Positions 15,322 through 25,300 of a stretch of DNA of 64,000 bases are shown piece after piece. Both the position numbers and the translations under genes were made by a program. Each line of letters starts with the position of its first letter. The stretch's first letter is position 1. The stretch covers positions 1-64,000 of the forward strand of contig NZ_QRGR01000010.1 in the NCBI RefSeq assembly GCF_003367245.1. Direction: 5' to 3'. The notes beneath the pieces were generated by a model. It saw nothing but the letters and a program-made list of their open reading frames with translations, had not been told where the DNA came from and did not search any database. Source of the stretch: Pontibacter diazotrophicus. Lineage in GTDB: Bacteria; Bacteroidota; Bacteroidia; Cytophagales; Hymenobacteraceae.

Positions 15322-17667
15322 TTATTGCGCCTGCATCGCCGTCTCTTGTTTGCTCTTATCTGCCAATTCCTCTAAAGTCCAGGTTTTGTTTCTTCCAGCG
15401 CTTTCTTCTCTGAGCTTCTTAACTTCTTCAGGTGTAACGACAGGTGAAAGTTCTGCTCTGGTTGTAAAACCTGCTGCTTTATCTGTAGCTGCAGCCGCCA
15501 TACCAGGTATATGACCGGGCTGTCGGGGAGCTGCACCACCAAACTCATACCGGATATAACTTAAGACAGATGCAATCCATTCATCACTGTTCGCTTCCAT
15601 AGCAGGCATTATACTGGTGTAGGATTTGCCGTCAACAGGCCCGGAAAGTCCATGTAGTAAAATTCTGGCAGCTGTATTTTTTTCCACAAAAGCTAAGCGC
15701 TTCGATCCTGCAAGAGGAGGAGCAGGCATGTTAGTCCCTCCGATGGCTATTCCCTTTCCGTCAGCGCCATGGCAACTTGCACAAACAGACTTAAAGGTAG
15801 CCGCTCCTTTCAATATCAACTCTCTGTCGGACTGAGCAAGCTTGCCTAGTTTCTTTCCGTATGTGCGCACTCCTTCATTCTTATCGAGCGCTACCTTGGA
15901 GGCAACAAGCATTTCATTGTCTGAGTTATTCTCTAAAACCTCTTTGATAATGGCCTTAGCCTTCTCTGATTTACTGTTGTACAACGACAGCAGCAGTTGA
16001 ACACGCACATCATGATCCGCATCATTTGCAAGCCCCCCTACCTTTTGAATCATTTCCTCATCATTCTTTTCCAAGAATGGTTCACTAATCCAAACAGCAG
16101 TTCTCCTTACCTGTGGATGCTCATCTTTCAGAGTTTTGTACAGAATCGTTTTATCTATTGCTTCTAATCCCTCTAATGTCCATAAAGCATGTATTCTGGC
16201 AAGATGGCTTGGTTTCCTGGAAAAGAAGCCATGCTCTCCAACTGCCATTTTTCTCAAAGCCGGAATCACTGACTTGTCACCACGGGTTATAATCGATTTT
16301 TGAGCTTCATCCCGCCACCAACCATTCGGATGATCCAGGTGACTTAAAAGCGACGCACTAGGCTCCTTCAGCATGTTTGGTTTTGGCCCTGGCTTATAAC
16401 TGTCGTGCACTACCCGATAAATACGGCCATGCCCTGTATTCTTCGCTAAACCTATACTGTCAATTTTCTCCCGCAGGAAAGACCCGGGCTTTGTCCAGTT
16501 CCCCTGCTGTATAATGCCCCGGTGCATGTCTATTATGTAAAGATTTCCATCCGGGCCTGTGGCAGTGTTAACCGGTCGGAAATTCATATCAGAGGAGGCT
16601 ATAAACTCCTGCCGTTGATACGCGTTTTCCAGCTTTACTTTTCCGTTCTGATTAATTACTTTGGCCCGGCGAACAGCACGAGCGACTGGCTCACAAACAA
16701 TATAGTCTCCAACAAAATCCGGGGGAAGCCGATCTCCCCGAAAGATAGACTGTCCGCATGCAGCCGTGAAGTGATTTAATGTAACATCAGGGCGTAATCT
16801 CTTGGGCCCGCCCTGAACATCAGGTGTGGCAATTATTGGCCATACCTCCGCAAATGCTGCACTGTACTGGTCAGCAAAATCCAGTGTACCATAAACAGGA
16901 TTGATTTGAAACCCTAAAGCCGGGATCTCTCCTCCTGCTCTGGAGTAGTAAATCCGTCCATAGTTGTCATGTGCTACTCCCCATTGTCCGCCGCCGCCAC
17001 TTATGATGGTGTCAACCTGCATGGTACCATTCGTGTAACGAAAACGTACCGGTTCATAAGTGACATACATCCAGTTATCGAGGTTCCAGTCCAGTCCGCT
17101 TCGCTGATGTTCCATGTTAGCATCATTCACATCATATTTGTCATTCTTGTACACGACTTTCTTCACATCAGCTTTCCCATCTCCATCAGTATCTCTATAG
17201 CTGTGGATGGTGATGCTGTTGGTTTCATTGACCAACAGTTCGTCGTTTACACATTGCAACAGGCGGGGTAACAACAGACTGTCAATGAATATGGTGCTTT
17301 TGTCCATCTTGCCGTCATTGTCAGTATCTTCGAGCAACGATATGCGGCTTATGGGCTCCTGCTCCCCGGAAGCATCCGCATCCTGCATATATGTGAGCAT
17401 TTCCGCTACATACATTCTGGCATTACCATCCCATGCAATGGCTACCGGTTCCTTTATCATAGGTTCACTGGCAACTAACTCCAGGCGATAGCCCTCGGGC
17501 AAATGCATGGTTTTCATACTTTCTTCAGGCGAAAGGTATGCTCCTGTAGGGTTCGGATTGAAAACAGGCCTGGAACTGACCTGACTCAGTTCATTTTCCT
17601 TTGGCGCATTACAGCCAAAAGCCAGCAAAGACAAAACAACAAAGCCCGTTCTATATAAATTATTCAT
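15322..17667 (-). CDS. PVC-type heme-binding CxxCH lipoprotein (beta-propeller + HEAT + cytochrome c)
   Basis: A 781-residue lipoprotein (LLAFGC, Cys19). Residues 50-410 form a six-bladed quinoprotein/NHL-like propeller (membrane-bound dehydrogenase domain, with EDTDNDGKMD and RDTDGDGKAD loops). Residues 425-600 carry HEAT-like repeats. A cytochrome c domain follows, with heme motif CASCH at 629-633 and a later methionine segment (TSIMPAM). Such proteins are thought to oxidise sugars or other carbohydrates and pass electrons to the respiratory chain; the substrate is unknown. It is last in a five-gene minus-strand series with an aldonate dehydratase, so sugar or sugar-acid oxidation is a reasonable guess. 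Confidence 0.85.
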   Translation of the reverse strand: MNNLYRTGFVVLSLLAFGCNAPKENELSQVSSRPVFNPNPTGAYLSPEESMKTMHLPEGYRLELVASEPMIKEPVAIAWDGNARMYVAEMLTYMQDADASGEQEPISRISLLEDTDNDGKMDKSTIFIDSLLLPRLLQCVNDELLVNETNSITIHSYRDTDGDGKADVKKVVYKNDKYDVNDANMEHQRSGLDWNLDNWMYVTYEPVRFRYTNGTMQVDTIISGGGGQWGVAHDNYGRIYYSRAGGEIPALGFQINPVYGTLDFADQYSAAFAEVWPIIATPDVQGGPKRLRPDVTLNHFTAACGQSIFRGDRLPPDFVGDYIVCEPVARAVRRAKVINQNGKVKLENAYQRQEFIASSDMNFRPVNTATGPDGNLYIIDMHRGIIQQGNWTKPGSFLREKIDSIGLAKNTGHGRIYRVVHDSYKPGPKPNMLKEPSASLLSHLDHPNGWWRDEAQKSIITRGDKSVIPALRKMAVGEHGFFSRKPSHLARIHALWTLEGLEAIDKTILYKTLKDEHPQVRRTAVWISEPFLEKNDEEMIQKVGGLANDADHDVRVQLLLSLYNSKSEKAKAIIKEVLENNSDNEMLVASKVALDKNEGVRTYGKKLGKLAQSDRELILKGAATFKSVCASCHGADGKGIAIGGTNMPAPPLAGSKRLAFVEKNTAARILLHGLSGPVDGKSYTSIMPAMEANSDEWIASVLSYIRYEFGGAAPRQPGHIPGMAAAATDKAAGFTTRAELSPVVTPEEVKKLREESAGRNKTWTLEELADKSKQETAMQAQ

Positions 17668-17819
17668 ATAAGTCCTGGTTAATAGTGGTGGAATAAAATA
17701 AATATAAGCGCATGTTTCACCTTTCAGCTGTTAATGAACGTTATCAGAAAAAATCTCACCGTGTTCTTACACATCAGGTTGCTACTAAGTCCAGCCTAAG
17801 CCTGTGAGCTTTCAAACCA

Positions 17820-19541
17820 TCAATGCAGATCGCGCGTAACCTCTGAACCGGAACCGCCCCGCAATACATCCAAGTCAGCACCCAAATGCGCCTGCTGCAC
17901 ATGCTCGATGTGTATTCTCACGTACCCTCTTGCAGCCATGGGCGCAGGAGGAATCCAGGCCGCTCTGCGTTTTTGCAGTTCTTCCTCACTCACATCCAGA
18001 TGGAGCCTTCTGTTTGCCACATCCAGCTCAATCATGTCGCCGTCCATCACCAGGGCCAGCGTTCCACCAACAGCAGATTCCGGAGACACATGAAGCACCA
18101 CTGTGCCTGCTGCCGTACCGCTCATCCTTCCGTCGGAGATACGCACCATGTCCCGCACTCCTTTTCGCAGCAGCTTTTCCGGAAGGTCCACATTTCCGAC
18201 CTCTGGCATGCCAGGGTAGCCTTTTGGCCCCACTCCTTTCAGCACAATCACACAGGTTTCATCAATGTCCAGCTCCGGATCATCAATTCGTGCGTGATAG
18301 TCTTCAATAGTTTCGAATACCACCGCCCGCCCGTGGTGCTTCATCAACTCCGGCGAGGCGGCTGAGGGCTTAATGATAGCTCCGTTTTCACACAGGTTTC
18401 CTTTGAGCACGGCAATACCCGCCTCTTTCTGAAGCGGCGCATCCACAGAGACAATCACATCATTATTGTAACAAGGAATCTCGGCATTGTTTTCACCTAT
18501 CGGGCGGCCGTTAACGGTGATGGCCTCATTATGGAGGTATTGCTGCATCTCCTTAAGTACCACGGGCAGGCCTCCGGCGTAATAGAAGTCCTCCATCAGG
18601 TACTTTCCGGATGGCTTCAGGTTAACCAGCAAAGGAATCTTGCTTCCGATGGTATCGAAGTCTTCCAGATTCAGTTCTACCCCAAGGCGACCGGCAATAG
18701 CCAGCAGGTGAATGATGAAGTTAGTAGATCCTCCCACTGCGGCATTCACCACAATGGCATTCTCAAACGCTTTCCTGGTCAGGACCTTTGAGAGGGTCAG
18801 GTCTTCTTTCACCATTTCCACAATCCTTCTACCAGATAGCTGGGCCATTACCTTTTTCCGTGAGTCTACGGCAGGAATGGCCGCTGCTCCCGGCAGTGTC
18901 AGCCCCAGGGCCTCTACCATGCAGGCCATGGTGGAGGCAGTACCCATGGTCATGCAATGGCCCTGGCTTCGGGCCGCTCCAATTTCCATTTCATGGATAT
19001 CGGCATCGGAGAAGTTAGCCACCTTTTGCTTCTCCTTGTGTAACCAGTTGAATGATCCAGAGCCCACACATTCTCCCCTGTACCGGCCATTGAGCATAGG
19101 CCCTCCCGGCACCACAATGGTAGGAAGGTCCACACTGCAGGCCCCCATCAATGTAGAAGGGGTGGTTTTATCACAACCGGTCAACAACACCACCCCATCC
19201 AGCGGGTTTGCCCGGATAGATTCCTCTGTATCCATAGCAGCCAGGTTCCTGAAAAGCATGGTGGTAGGCCGCATAATGGTCTCCCCCAGTGAGGTAACCG
19301 GAAACTCCAGCGGAAAGCCACCTGCCTCTATCACTCCTCTTTTCACTACTTCTGCAAAATCCCGGAGGTGCCCGTTACAGGGTGTCAATTCCGACCAGGT
19401 GTTGCAAATGCCAATAACAGGCCTCCCTTTGAAGTAATCATCAGGATAGCCCTGGTTACGCAACCAGGACCGGTGCACAAAACCCATCTTATCAGACTTC
19501 CCGAACCAATCGTAACTTCTTAATTTCTTATCTGTTGCCAT
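17820..19541 (-). CDS. IlvD/Edd-family sugar-acid dehydratase (L-arabinonate/D-xylonate dehydratase-like)
   Basis: A 573-residue cytoplasmic Fe-S dehydratase. The cluster ligands Cys55 (TPCNGH), Cys123 (TGCDKTTP) and Cys196 (GHCMTMGTAST) and the carbamylated Lys125 sit exactly four residues earlier than in Rhizobium L-arabinonate dehydratase as I remember it (Cys59, Cys127, Cys200, Lys129). This points to the pentonate-dehydratase subgroup rather than to valine-pathway IlvD. It should convert L-arabinonate, D-xylonate, D-fuconate or a similar aldonate to the 2-keto-3-deoxy acid. The gene lies about 400 nt downstream of a KdaD-like gene that would take the next step; small hairpins fill the gap. 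Confidence 0.88.
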   Translation of the reverse strand: MATDKKLRSYDWFGKSDKMGFVHRSWLRNQGYPDDYFKGRPVIGICNTWSELTPCNGHLRDFAEVVKRGVIEAGGFPLEFPVTSLGETIMRPTTMLFRNLAAMDTEESIRANPLDGVVLLTGCDKTTPSTLMGACSVDLPTIVVPGGPMLNGRYRGECVGSGSFNWLHKEKQKVANFSDADIHEMEIGAARSQGHCMTMGTASTMACMVEALGLTLPGAAAIPAVDSRKKVMAQLSGRRIVEMVKEDLTLSKVLTRKAFENAIVVNAAVGGSTNFIIHLLAIAGRLGVELNLEDFDTIGSKIPLLVNLKPSGKYLMEDFYYAGGLPVVLKEMQQYLHNEAITVNGRPIGENNAEIPCYNNDVIVSVDAPLQKEAGIAVLKGNLCENGAIIKPSAASPELMKHHGRAVVFETIEDYHARIDDPELDIDETCVIVLKGVGPKGYPGMPEVGNVDLPEKLLRKGVRDMVRISDGRMSGTAAGTVVLHVSPESAVGGTLALVMDGDMIELDVANRRLHLDVSEEELQKRRAAWIPPAPMAARGYVRIHIEHVQQAHLGADLDVLRGGSGSEVTRDLH

Positions 19542-19696
19542 ACATTCATGTGTTCTATACTGTGATATAACTGAAGCCAGGGCTTATCCTGTAACTACTT
19601 ACCTCGCCTGCTTTTGCCGCGGTGTGTTTTTACAATGGCCGTCAGGCTAAGCGATAAAATGTTTCTTTTCTGCTGCTCTTTCTGTTGCTCACTGCT

Positions 19697-19820
19697 CTTC
19701 CGGACTTCTTAGTCCGGAAGCTTTCTGTTGGGGATTTCCTAATCCCCGTATACCCGTGTACCTTATAACGCGGACTAGGAAGTCCGCTTCAGGCATGGTT
19801 TCGGACACGGAAGTCCGAAA
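19697..19820. repeat. Array of four stem-loops sharing a GGACT/AGTCC-type stem
   Basis: Four perfect inverted repeats occur in 124 nt: 19697-19720 (arms CTTCCGGACT / AGTCCGGAAG, loop TCTT), 19730-19747 (GGGGATT / AATCCCC, loop TCCT), 19770-19787 (GCGGACT / AGTCCGC, loop AGGA) and 19799-19820 (TTTCGGAC / GTCCGAAA, loop ACGGAA). Three share the GGAC...GTCC stem. Loops TCCT and AGGA are complements, as if one unit were copied in both directions. Confidence 0.8.
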
Positions 19821-19850
19821 CAGCGCTTACAGGAGCGCATGTTCTAGACC

Positions 19851-19900
19851 CACCCCTACCCCTCCAAAGAGGGCCCCTACCCCCAGGAGGGGAATTTCTG
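19851..19900. repeat. C-rich intergenic palindrome
   Basis: A stretch with repeated CCCCTACCCC words and complementary arms CCCCTCC (19859-19865) and GGAGGGG (19886-19892). It looks like a member of the short CCCCTCC/GGAGGGG intergenic elements seen in related genomes; that comparison is from memory. Confidence 0.45.
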
Positions 19901-19943
19901 CAAGTATATTGTGAATGCTTCACAAGGCGGAGTAAACAACCTC

Positions 19944-20780
19944 TTACTCCACAAAATTTACCAGCGTGCCGATAGGGGCAATCATTATTTTAATTTCGTC
20001 ACCCTGCTGCAGCGTGAATTCGTTTTCGGGCACAATGCCTGTTCCTGTCATCAGCAGGCTGCCGTGCGGAAAGCTGCACTCCCTGTAGAGGAAGGCCACA
20101 AGTTCCTCGGGTGTGCGTTTCATCTGAGAAATTTCGATGCTGCCATCAAAAATCCTGTCACCCTTCCGGTGAATTTCTATCTCGATAAGCGTGTCTGCCG
20201 ATAGCGGCTCTTCCGTCACGAGAATACAGGGCCCTACCGCTGCGCTTCCATCATAGGTCTTCGCCTGTGGCAGGTACAGGGGGTTCTCTCCTTCGATGCT
20301 GCGGGAGCTCATGTCGTTGCCAATGGTATAGCCCACAATTTTACCGGAAGAAGTAATAACCAAGGTCAGTTCCGGTTCAGGCACATTCCAGTCAGAGTCT
20401 TTGCGTATGCGCACCTTTCCTCCCGGCCCTACCGTTCTGTGCGCTGTTGCCTTAAAGAACAACTCCGGCCGCTCCGCTTCATACACAAGAGCATAGAACT
20501 CTCCTCCACCGCTCTTTTTCGACTCTTCCTGCCTGCCAACCTTGCTGCGATAGTAGGTGACCCCACTTGCCCAAATCTCCTGGCTTCCTATAGGAGCAAG
20601 CAGCTCATACTGCAGCAAATGGTTTGCATCCGGATCGGGAGACATGCTTTGTGTTACCTGCAGCATCTTTTCATAAAGCCGGTCATCATTTAGAAAATCG
20701 TCCCACTGCTGATCCCTCACTGGATACAACACTTCATCCTTTTCGATGACAATACCTTGTTGCGTTCTGTATAATTTCAT
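19944..20780 (-). CDS. 2-keto-3-deoxy-D-arabinonate dehydratase-like (FAH superfamily, KdaD)
   Basis: A 278-residue cytoplasmic FAH-fold enzyme. It resembles Sulfolobus solfataricus 2-keto-3-deoxyarabinonate dehydratase along most of its length as I recall that sequence: RPELFFKAT, DS(D/E)W..PEPEL, ENPLYLPQ(A/S)K.Y, and the C-terminal TGT.IVP. The metal ligands Glu143, Glu145 and Asp164 of the archaeal enzyme correspond to Glu135, Glu137 and Asp156 here. It should dehydrate 2-keto-3-deoxy-pentonate to alpha-ketoglutarate semialdehyde (Weimberg pathway). It lies 34 nt after the GntP gene and before the aldonate dehydratase gene. A fumarylpyruvate- or other acylpyruvase role is less likely. Confidence 0.82.
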   Translation of the reverse strand: MKLYRTQQGIVIEKDEVLYPVRDQQWDDFLNDDRLYEKMLQVTQSMSPDPDANHLLQYELLAPIGSQEIWASGVTYYRSKVGRQEESKKSGGGEFYALVYEAERPELFFKATAHRTVGPGGKVRIRKDSDWNVPEPELTLVITSSGKIVGYTIGNDMSSRSIEGENPLYLPQAKTYDGSAAVGPCILVTEEPLSADTLIEIEIHRKGDRIFDGSIEISQMKRTPEELVAFLYRECSFPHGSLLMTGTGIVPENEFTLQQGDEIKIMIAPIGTLVNFVE

Positions 20781-20814
20781 GAGATTTTTTATTTATTACA
20801 AATCAGGTTTTGCA

Positions 20815-22146
20815 TCACGTAAAGAGCAGGTAACTCAGGAACAAAAAGAAAGCCGCTGATAAACCAATCACCAATGTTCCTGTGGTATAAAGCCTGTAGC
20901 CCGTCCTGACATTCATACCGGACATCTGCGTTACCACCCAAAAGAAGCTGTCATTGGCATGCGATACCACCGCAGAGCCTGCCCCAATGGCAATCACCAC
21001 CATGGCTTTCTCCAGTTCAGTCTCAAATCCGAGCGAGGTTATCATCGGCAGCACAATAGAAGCTGTCGTGATCAAGGCGACGGTGGAAGAGCCTTGTGCC
21101 GTTTTAATGGCTGCCGCCAGCAGGAAGGGCAACCAGATGTTCAGGTGCACACCTGCCAATGATTCGCCTAAAGTATCTGCTATGCCGGAGTTCTGCAGAA
21201 TTTTTCCGAAGATTCCTCCTGCTCCCGTTATGAGGATAACAGATGCCGCATCCCGCAAGGCGTTTCCTATCCACCCTTGTGAAGACAGCATTTCGGGCTT
21301 TAGCTTTTTTGGGAGAATCAAGGATAGGAATGCTCCGATGCACAAGGCTACCACAGGTTCTCCGAGAAAAGAGATAAGGCTATAGGCCTCCGGGCCCAAA
21401 ACCTGATTAAAATATTGAGCTAAAGATTTCGCAACAATCAGTATAATGGGCACCAGTACGGGTATGGAGGACTTTAAGGGGCCGGGGGCGTCCTTTAGCA
21501 GCAGGTTTATTTCTTCTTCTGTAGTCTGTGGATTAGGCTCGATATAGGTCTTTGCTGCATATTTCGTGGCATACAGAAGGCCGACTATCAGCGCCAATGC
21601 ACTAATGGGTACCCCCACCAGCATAACGAGCCCAAGGTCCGCATTCAGAATGCCGGCAGCGGCAATTGGCCCCGGTGTGGGGGGCACCATGGTATGCGTG
21701 GCGGTGAGCCCAAGCCCCAAAGCAACAGCAGGCCCTGTCAGGGATATGCCTGCTTTTTTGGCCATACTCCTGTTGAGGGGAGACACGAGCAGGAAACCAC
21801 TATCGGCAAAAACGGGAATAGACACAAAATAACCGATAATGCCCATCGCTGCCGTTACCCGCTTTTGGCCGACTACCCGGAGCACTTTCTCGGCAAGCGC
21901 ATAGGCGCCGCCGGAGTTCTCAAGGAAAGCTCCGATAATAACCCCAAAAATAATAATAAGCCCTATTTTACCCAGCGTTTCGCCAAACCCGGTATTGATA
22001 GACTGCACAATAATATCCAGGGGCATTCCTGTAACAAACCCATAGAAAATGGCAACCAGGAACAAGGCGAGAAAAGGGTGTACCTGCAGACGTGCTGTTA
22101 AAAAAATAATGAGCGCGACGCAAAGGAGCAAATAGATAACTGCCAT
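20815..22146 (-). CDS. GntP-family sugar-acid permease
   Basis: A 443-residue inner-membrane permease with about 12-14 hydrophobic segments. The family signatures GLGLTATHTMVPPTPGPIAAAG (residues around 145-165) and ITGAGG.FG..L..SG are plain, as is the C-terminal GSAVVSHANDSFFWVVT. GntP proteins are H+ symporters for gluconate, other aldonates or D-glycerate/D-serine. The next two genes on the strand are a KdaD-like and an aldonate dehydratase, so the likely cargo is a pentonate or hexonate. It is preceded after about 184 nt by a quinoprotein sugar dehydrogenase-like gene that could make such an acid outside the inner membrane. Confidence 0.88.
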   Translation of the reverse strand: MAVIYLLLCVALIIFLTARLQVHPFLALFLVAIFYGFVTGMPLDIIVQSINTGFGETLGKIGLIIIFGVIIGAFLENSGGAYALAEKVLRVVGQKRVTAAMGIIGYFVSIPVFADSGFLLVSPLNRSMAKKAGISLTGPAVALGLGLTATHTMVPPTPGPIAAAGILNADLGLVMLVGVPISALALIVGLLYATKYAAKTYIEPNPQTTEEEINLLLKDAPGPLKSSIPVLVPIILIVAKSLAQYFNQVLGPEAYSLISFLGEPVVALCIGAFLSLILPKKLKPEMLSSQGWIGNALRDAASVILITGAGGIFGKILQNSGIADTLGESLAGVHLNIWLPFLLAAAIKTAQGSSTVALITTASIVLPMITSLGFETELEKAMVVIAIGAGSAVVSHANDSFFWVVTQMSGMNVRTGYRLYTTGTLVIGLSAAFFLFLSYLLFT

Positions 22147-22330
22147 AGTGAGGAGATTCCTGCTGGTTAGAGTATTTCCTGATTTAGAATGTCAATGGTT
22201 GTATTCCCGCTCTCTCTTCAATTCCTCCTCTTTGATTTATTTCTAATAATTCTCTTTAATCTCACCTTTCCCTGACAGGCAAAGCCTCCTTGTCAAATAA
22301 AGCTTTTGCTCTTTTAGAAAGGGAGGTTTG

Positions 22331-25300
22331 TCAGTTGGCGGCCATACCCTGGCCATCTCCCAGATTAAACCGAATCCAATCCAGCATCATCAGGGGCCTG
22401 TCTTTTACTTCCATATTGCGGAATACAAAAAACAGTTCGTTTACTCCGCCTGGGTCTTTTACCTGTGTGGTGATGGTTTTTGTCTCTCCCCACCCCGAAC
22501 GGTCGGCGCTCGGTGGCACGGTGGCAGTACCAATCAGCTTTCCGTCAGGAGCGCCTGCTCTTACTTCAATGGTGCCTCCGTCTGTTCCTGCTGCCAGGTT
22601 AAAGGTCAGCGACTTGATTCCTGTTAAGTCGATGTCGCGGAAGGAGATATAGGATTTGTCTCTGATATCGCTCACAAGAGACGGCCCATCCCCATGAGGC
22701 TGCTGCCGCCCTACGTTCAGGAACGAAGCAAAGTCCTCTGCCTGCACTTTCGGATGGCGCAGGAGCACCACCTCCCGCCCGGTTAGAGGCCCCGTTACCT
22801 GATGCCCTTTGTCGGTGTAGCTCGCAGAAATAACATACGTCCCGGACTCGCCGCCGCCTATGTGTTCATCCAGCCTGTAAGCGCCGGCCAAAGGCAGACT
22901 CCCCTGGGCACCATCTGCCAGCGAAAGGATATACTTCACCATTTCTGTGGTTTCCTGCTCTGAGTGCTGCGGATGCGCCGCCATCATCGCCATGCCCCAA
23001 TTCCCACTGCCTCCCGTAATAATCTTCTTTGCCAGCATCGGCAAAGCCGTATCATTGCCTTTATAGCGTACTGCTACTTCCTTATAGCTCGGCCCTATGG
23101 ACTTGTCAGCCACAGCATGGCAGGATTTGCAATCGCTTTCTGCTATCAGTGTCTTGCCTCTTACAAACTTCACCGATCCTCCTTCAGCGTTTTGGCTGTT
23201 AGAGCTCAGCAAGGCAAGGTCTTTTCCTTCTGAGAGATAATCCACCGCGAACTTAACCTGGTTAGCCGTGATTCCCCTATTCAACTGCCCGTCTTCCCTG
23301 TCTTGCACGTTCACCTTGTAGTTCAACGCTCTGTCGTCGAAGTAGAAACTGCGGTTGCCGGCAATCTCAATCTTAACTTCCGGTATATCGTTTCCTACCT
23401 TTATCTCGGTCTCCGCTGTTGACTGGTCGCCTTCCTTATCAGTTACCGTTAGCTTTGGCCGGTAAACTCCGGGTTTGGTATAAGTAAAGACAGGAGCCAC
23501 CTCTGTTGATTTCTCGCCAGCCCCTGATTCCCAGGCATAGGTCAGCTCATCTTCTTTGTCATAGTCAAAGGATTGATCTGCGGACAGCTGTGCTTTAAAA
23601 GGTGCTGCCCCTACTGTTTTCTCTGCTACTATCTGTGCTATAGGTTGCCTGTTTCCTTCAGCGTATTCAATTCTTACCAGGGTAGCATCCGGGTTGCGGG
23701 CAAAGTAGTTGGCGCCATACTGCAACACATACATCGCCCCGTCGCGCCCGAACTTCACATCGATTGGGTGGGCAAACTCCTGACTTTCGAGGAAAGGCTC
23801 AATTTTCTGCAGATTCCCTTCTTCATCGAATGTGAGCACTTTCATCCAGTCGCGTGCCCACTCATAAATAAACATCTTGTTGTTGTAGTAATCCGGAAAC
23901 TTGCTGCGGGACTTCTGATAATCATTCGCGTAGTAAAACGGGCCAGCCATGGCAGAGCGCGAACCGGTGCCCAGCATCGGAAACTCTTCTGACTCCCCGT
24001 AAGGATACCAGATCATGGCTTCGCGGGCAGGAGGCAGTACTCTAGACCCGTAGTTGTATGGCGAATCGTTGATGGGCCGCCGTGGGTTGAATTTCGGCCC
24101 TACCTCATTTGTTGCGAAGTTAAAATCCGAATAGGCTTTGTTATCGCCTCCAAAATAAGGCCAGCCATAGTTGCCAGGGCCACGGGCCTGGTTCCATTCA
24201 TCCTGGCTCAGCGGCCCTCGCTCGTTGGCTACTCCTCCGTCAGGTCCTACATCTCCCCAATAAACAAAGCCCCGTTTGTCCACCGTCATGCGGTAGGGGT
24301 TGCGGGCGCCCATCACATAAATCTCTGGCCTGCCCTGGGAGCCATCGCGCGGGAACAGGTTCCCTTCCGGGATAGAGTAGGTGGCATCCGGGTTTACTTT
24401 GATGCGCAAGATCTTGCCGCGCAAGTCGTGCGTGTTGCCTGATGACTTCTGCGCATCGAACGGACCACGTCCCGGCCGCTCATCTATCGGTGTAAAGCCA
24501 TCAGACTCTTTGGAACTGGTGTTATCCCCGGTTGTCAGGTACAGCAGGCCATCCGGCCCGAAGTAGACGTTTCCGGCAGAGTGGCAGCAGGTTTCGCGCT
24601 GCACAGGCACCTGCATCACTACTTTCTCGGACCGCGTAATCAGACTGTCGCCGCCCAGTAGTTTAAACCGAGAGAGGTTCTGCACCGCTTCGTCTCCTAC
24701 AGGCGAGTAGTACAGGTAGATATAGTTGTTACGGTCGAAATCAGGGTCCAGTTCCAGGCCAAGCAGTCCGTCCTCATAGTTCCCTTCGGTATGAACATCC
24801 AGTTTAGCCAGCACTTTTGTGGCTTTCTTTTCCGGGTCATAGAGCTTTACGCTGCCAAGTCGTTCGATGAACAGCACACGGCCGTCGTTCAGGATCTCCA
24901 TTTCTATTGGCTCGTGCAGGTAGGTATCCAGCACCACCTGCAGAAAGCGATTATCTTCCGGCACCTGCTCGGTACGGGCTTTATCATAATCCAGAGCGGG
25001 CCCCTCCAATGTATATTGAATGCCGTTTAGCACATGCTGCAGGAAATCCTGGTTCTGGTAGCTTTCCGCAGTGCCTCCCGCTGCCGTGTAAAACATACGC
25101 CCGCCATCGTACTCCCGGTACCAGGAAACCGGCTCTTCCTCCTCTCCCTGCACCAGTACGGTAGCATCAGCGCTTAAAGCATACGTTGTGTGGAAGACGT
25201 CCTGCTGCTTCCAGCTTTTAGACAGCCCTTCTGAAAGAGCGCCCTCTCCTCCTACAAACTGCATGTTTACCTCGGAAGCCGCATCAAGGCTGTCGGCTTG

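Larger units (their letters stand above)
19542..19943. other. Intergenic region between KdaD-like and IlvD-like genes, full of small repeats
   Basis: The 402-nt gap holds no convincing gene. Its middle carries four consecutive stem-loops (19697-19820), then a C-rich stretch with CCCCTCC and GGAGGGG arms (19859-19892). Everything is transcribed from the minus strand if the sugar-acid genes form one operon, so the hairpins would appear in the mRNA. Confidence 0.7.

Noticed and set aside
17886..19437. Long plus-strand open frames opposite the IlvD-like gene
   Set aside because: They are shadows of a well-supported dehydratase with intact cluster cysteines.
22147..22330. Possible hairpin with CTGACA...TGTCAG arms past the quinoprotein gene
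   Set aside because: Pairing is broken by insertions and no T run follows on the right strand.
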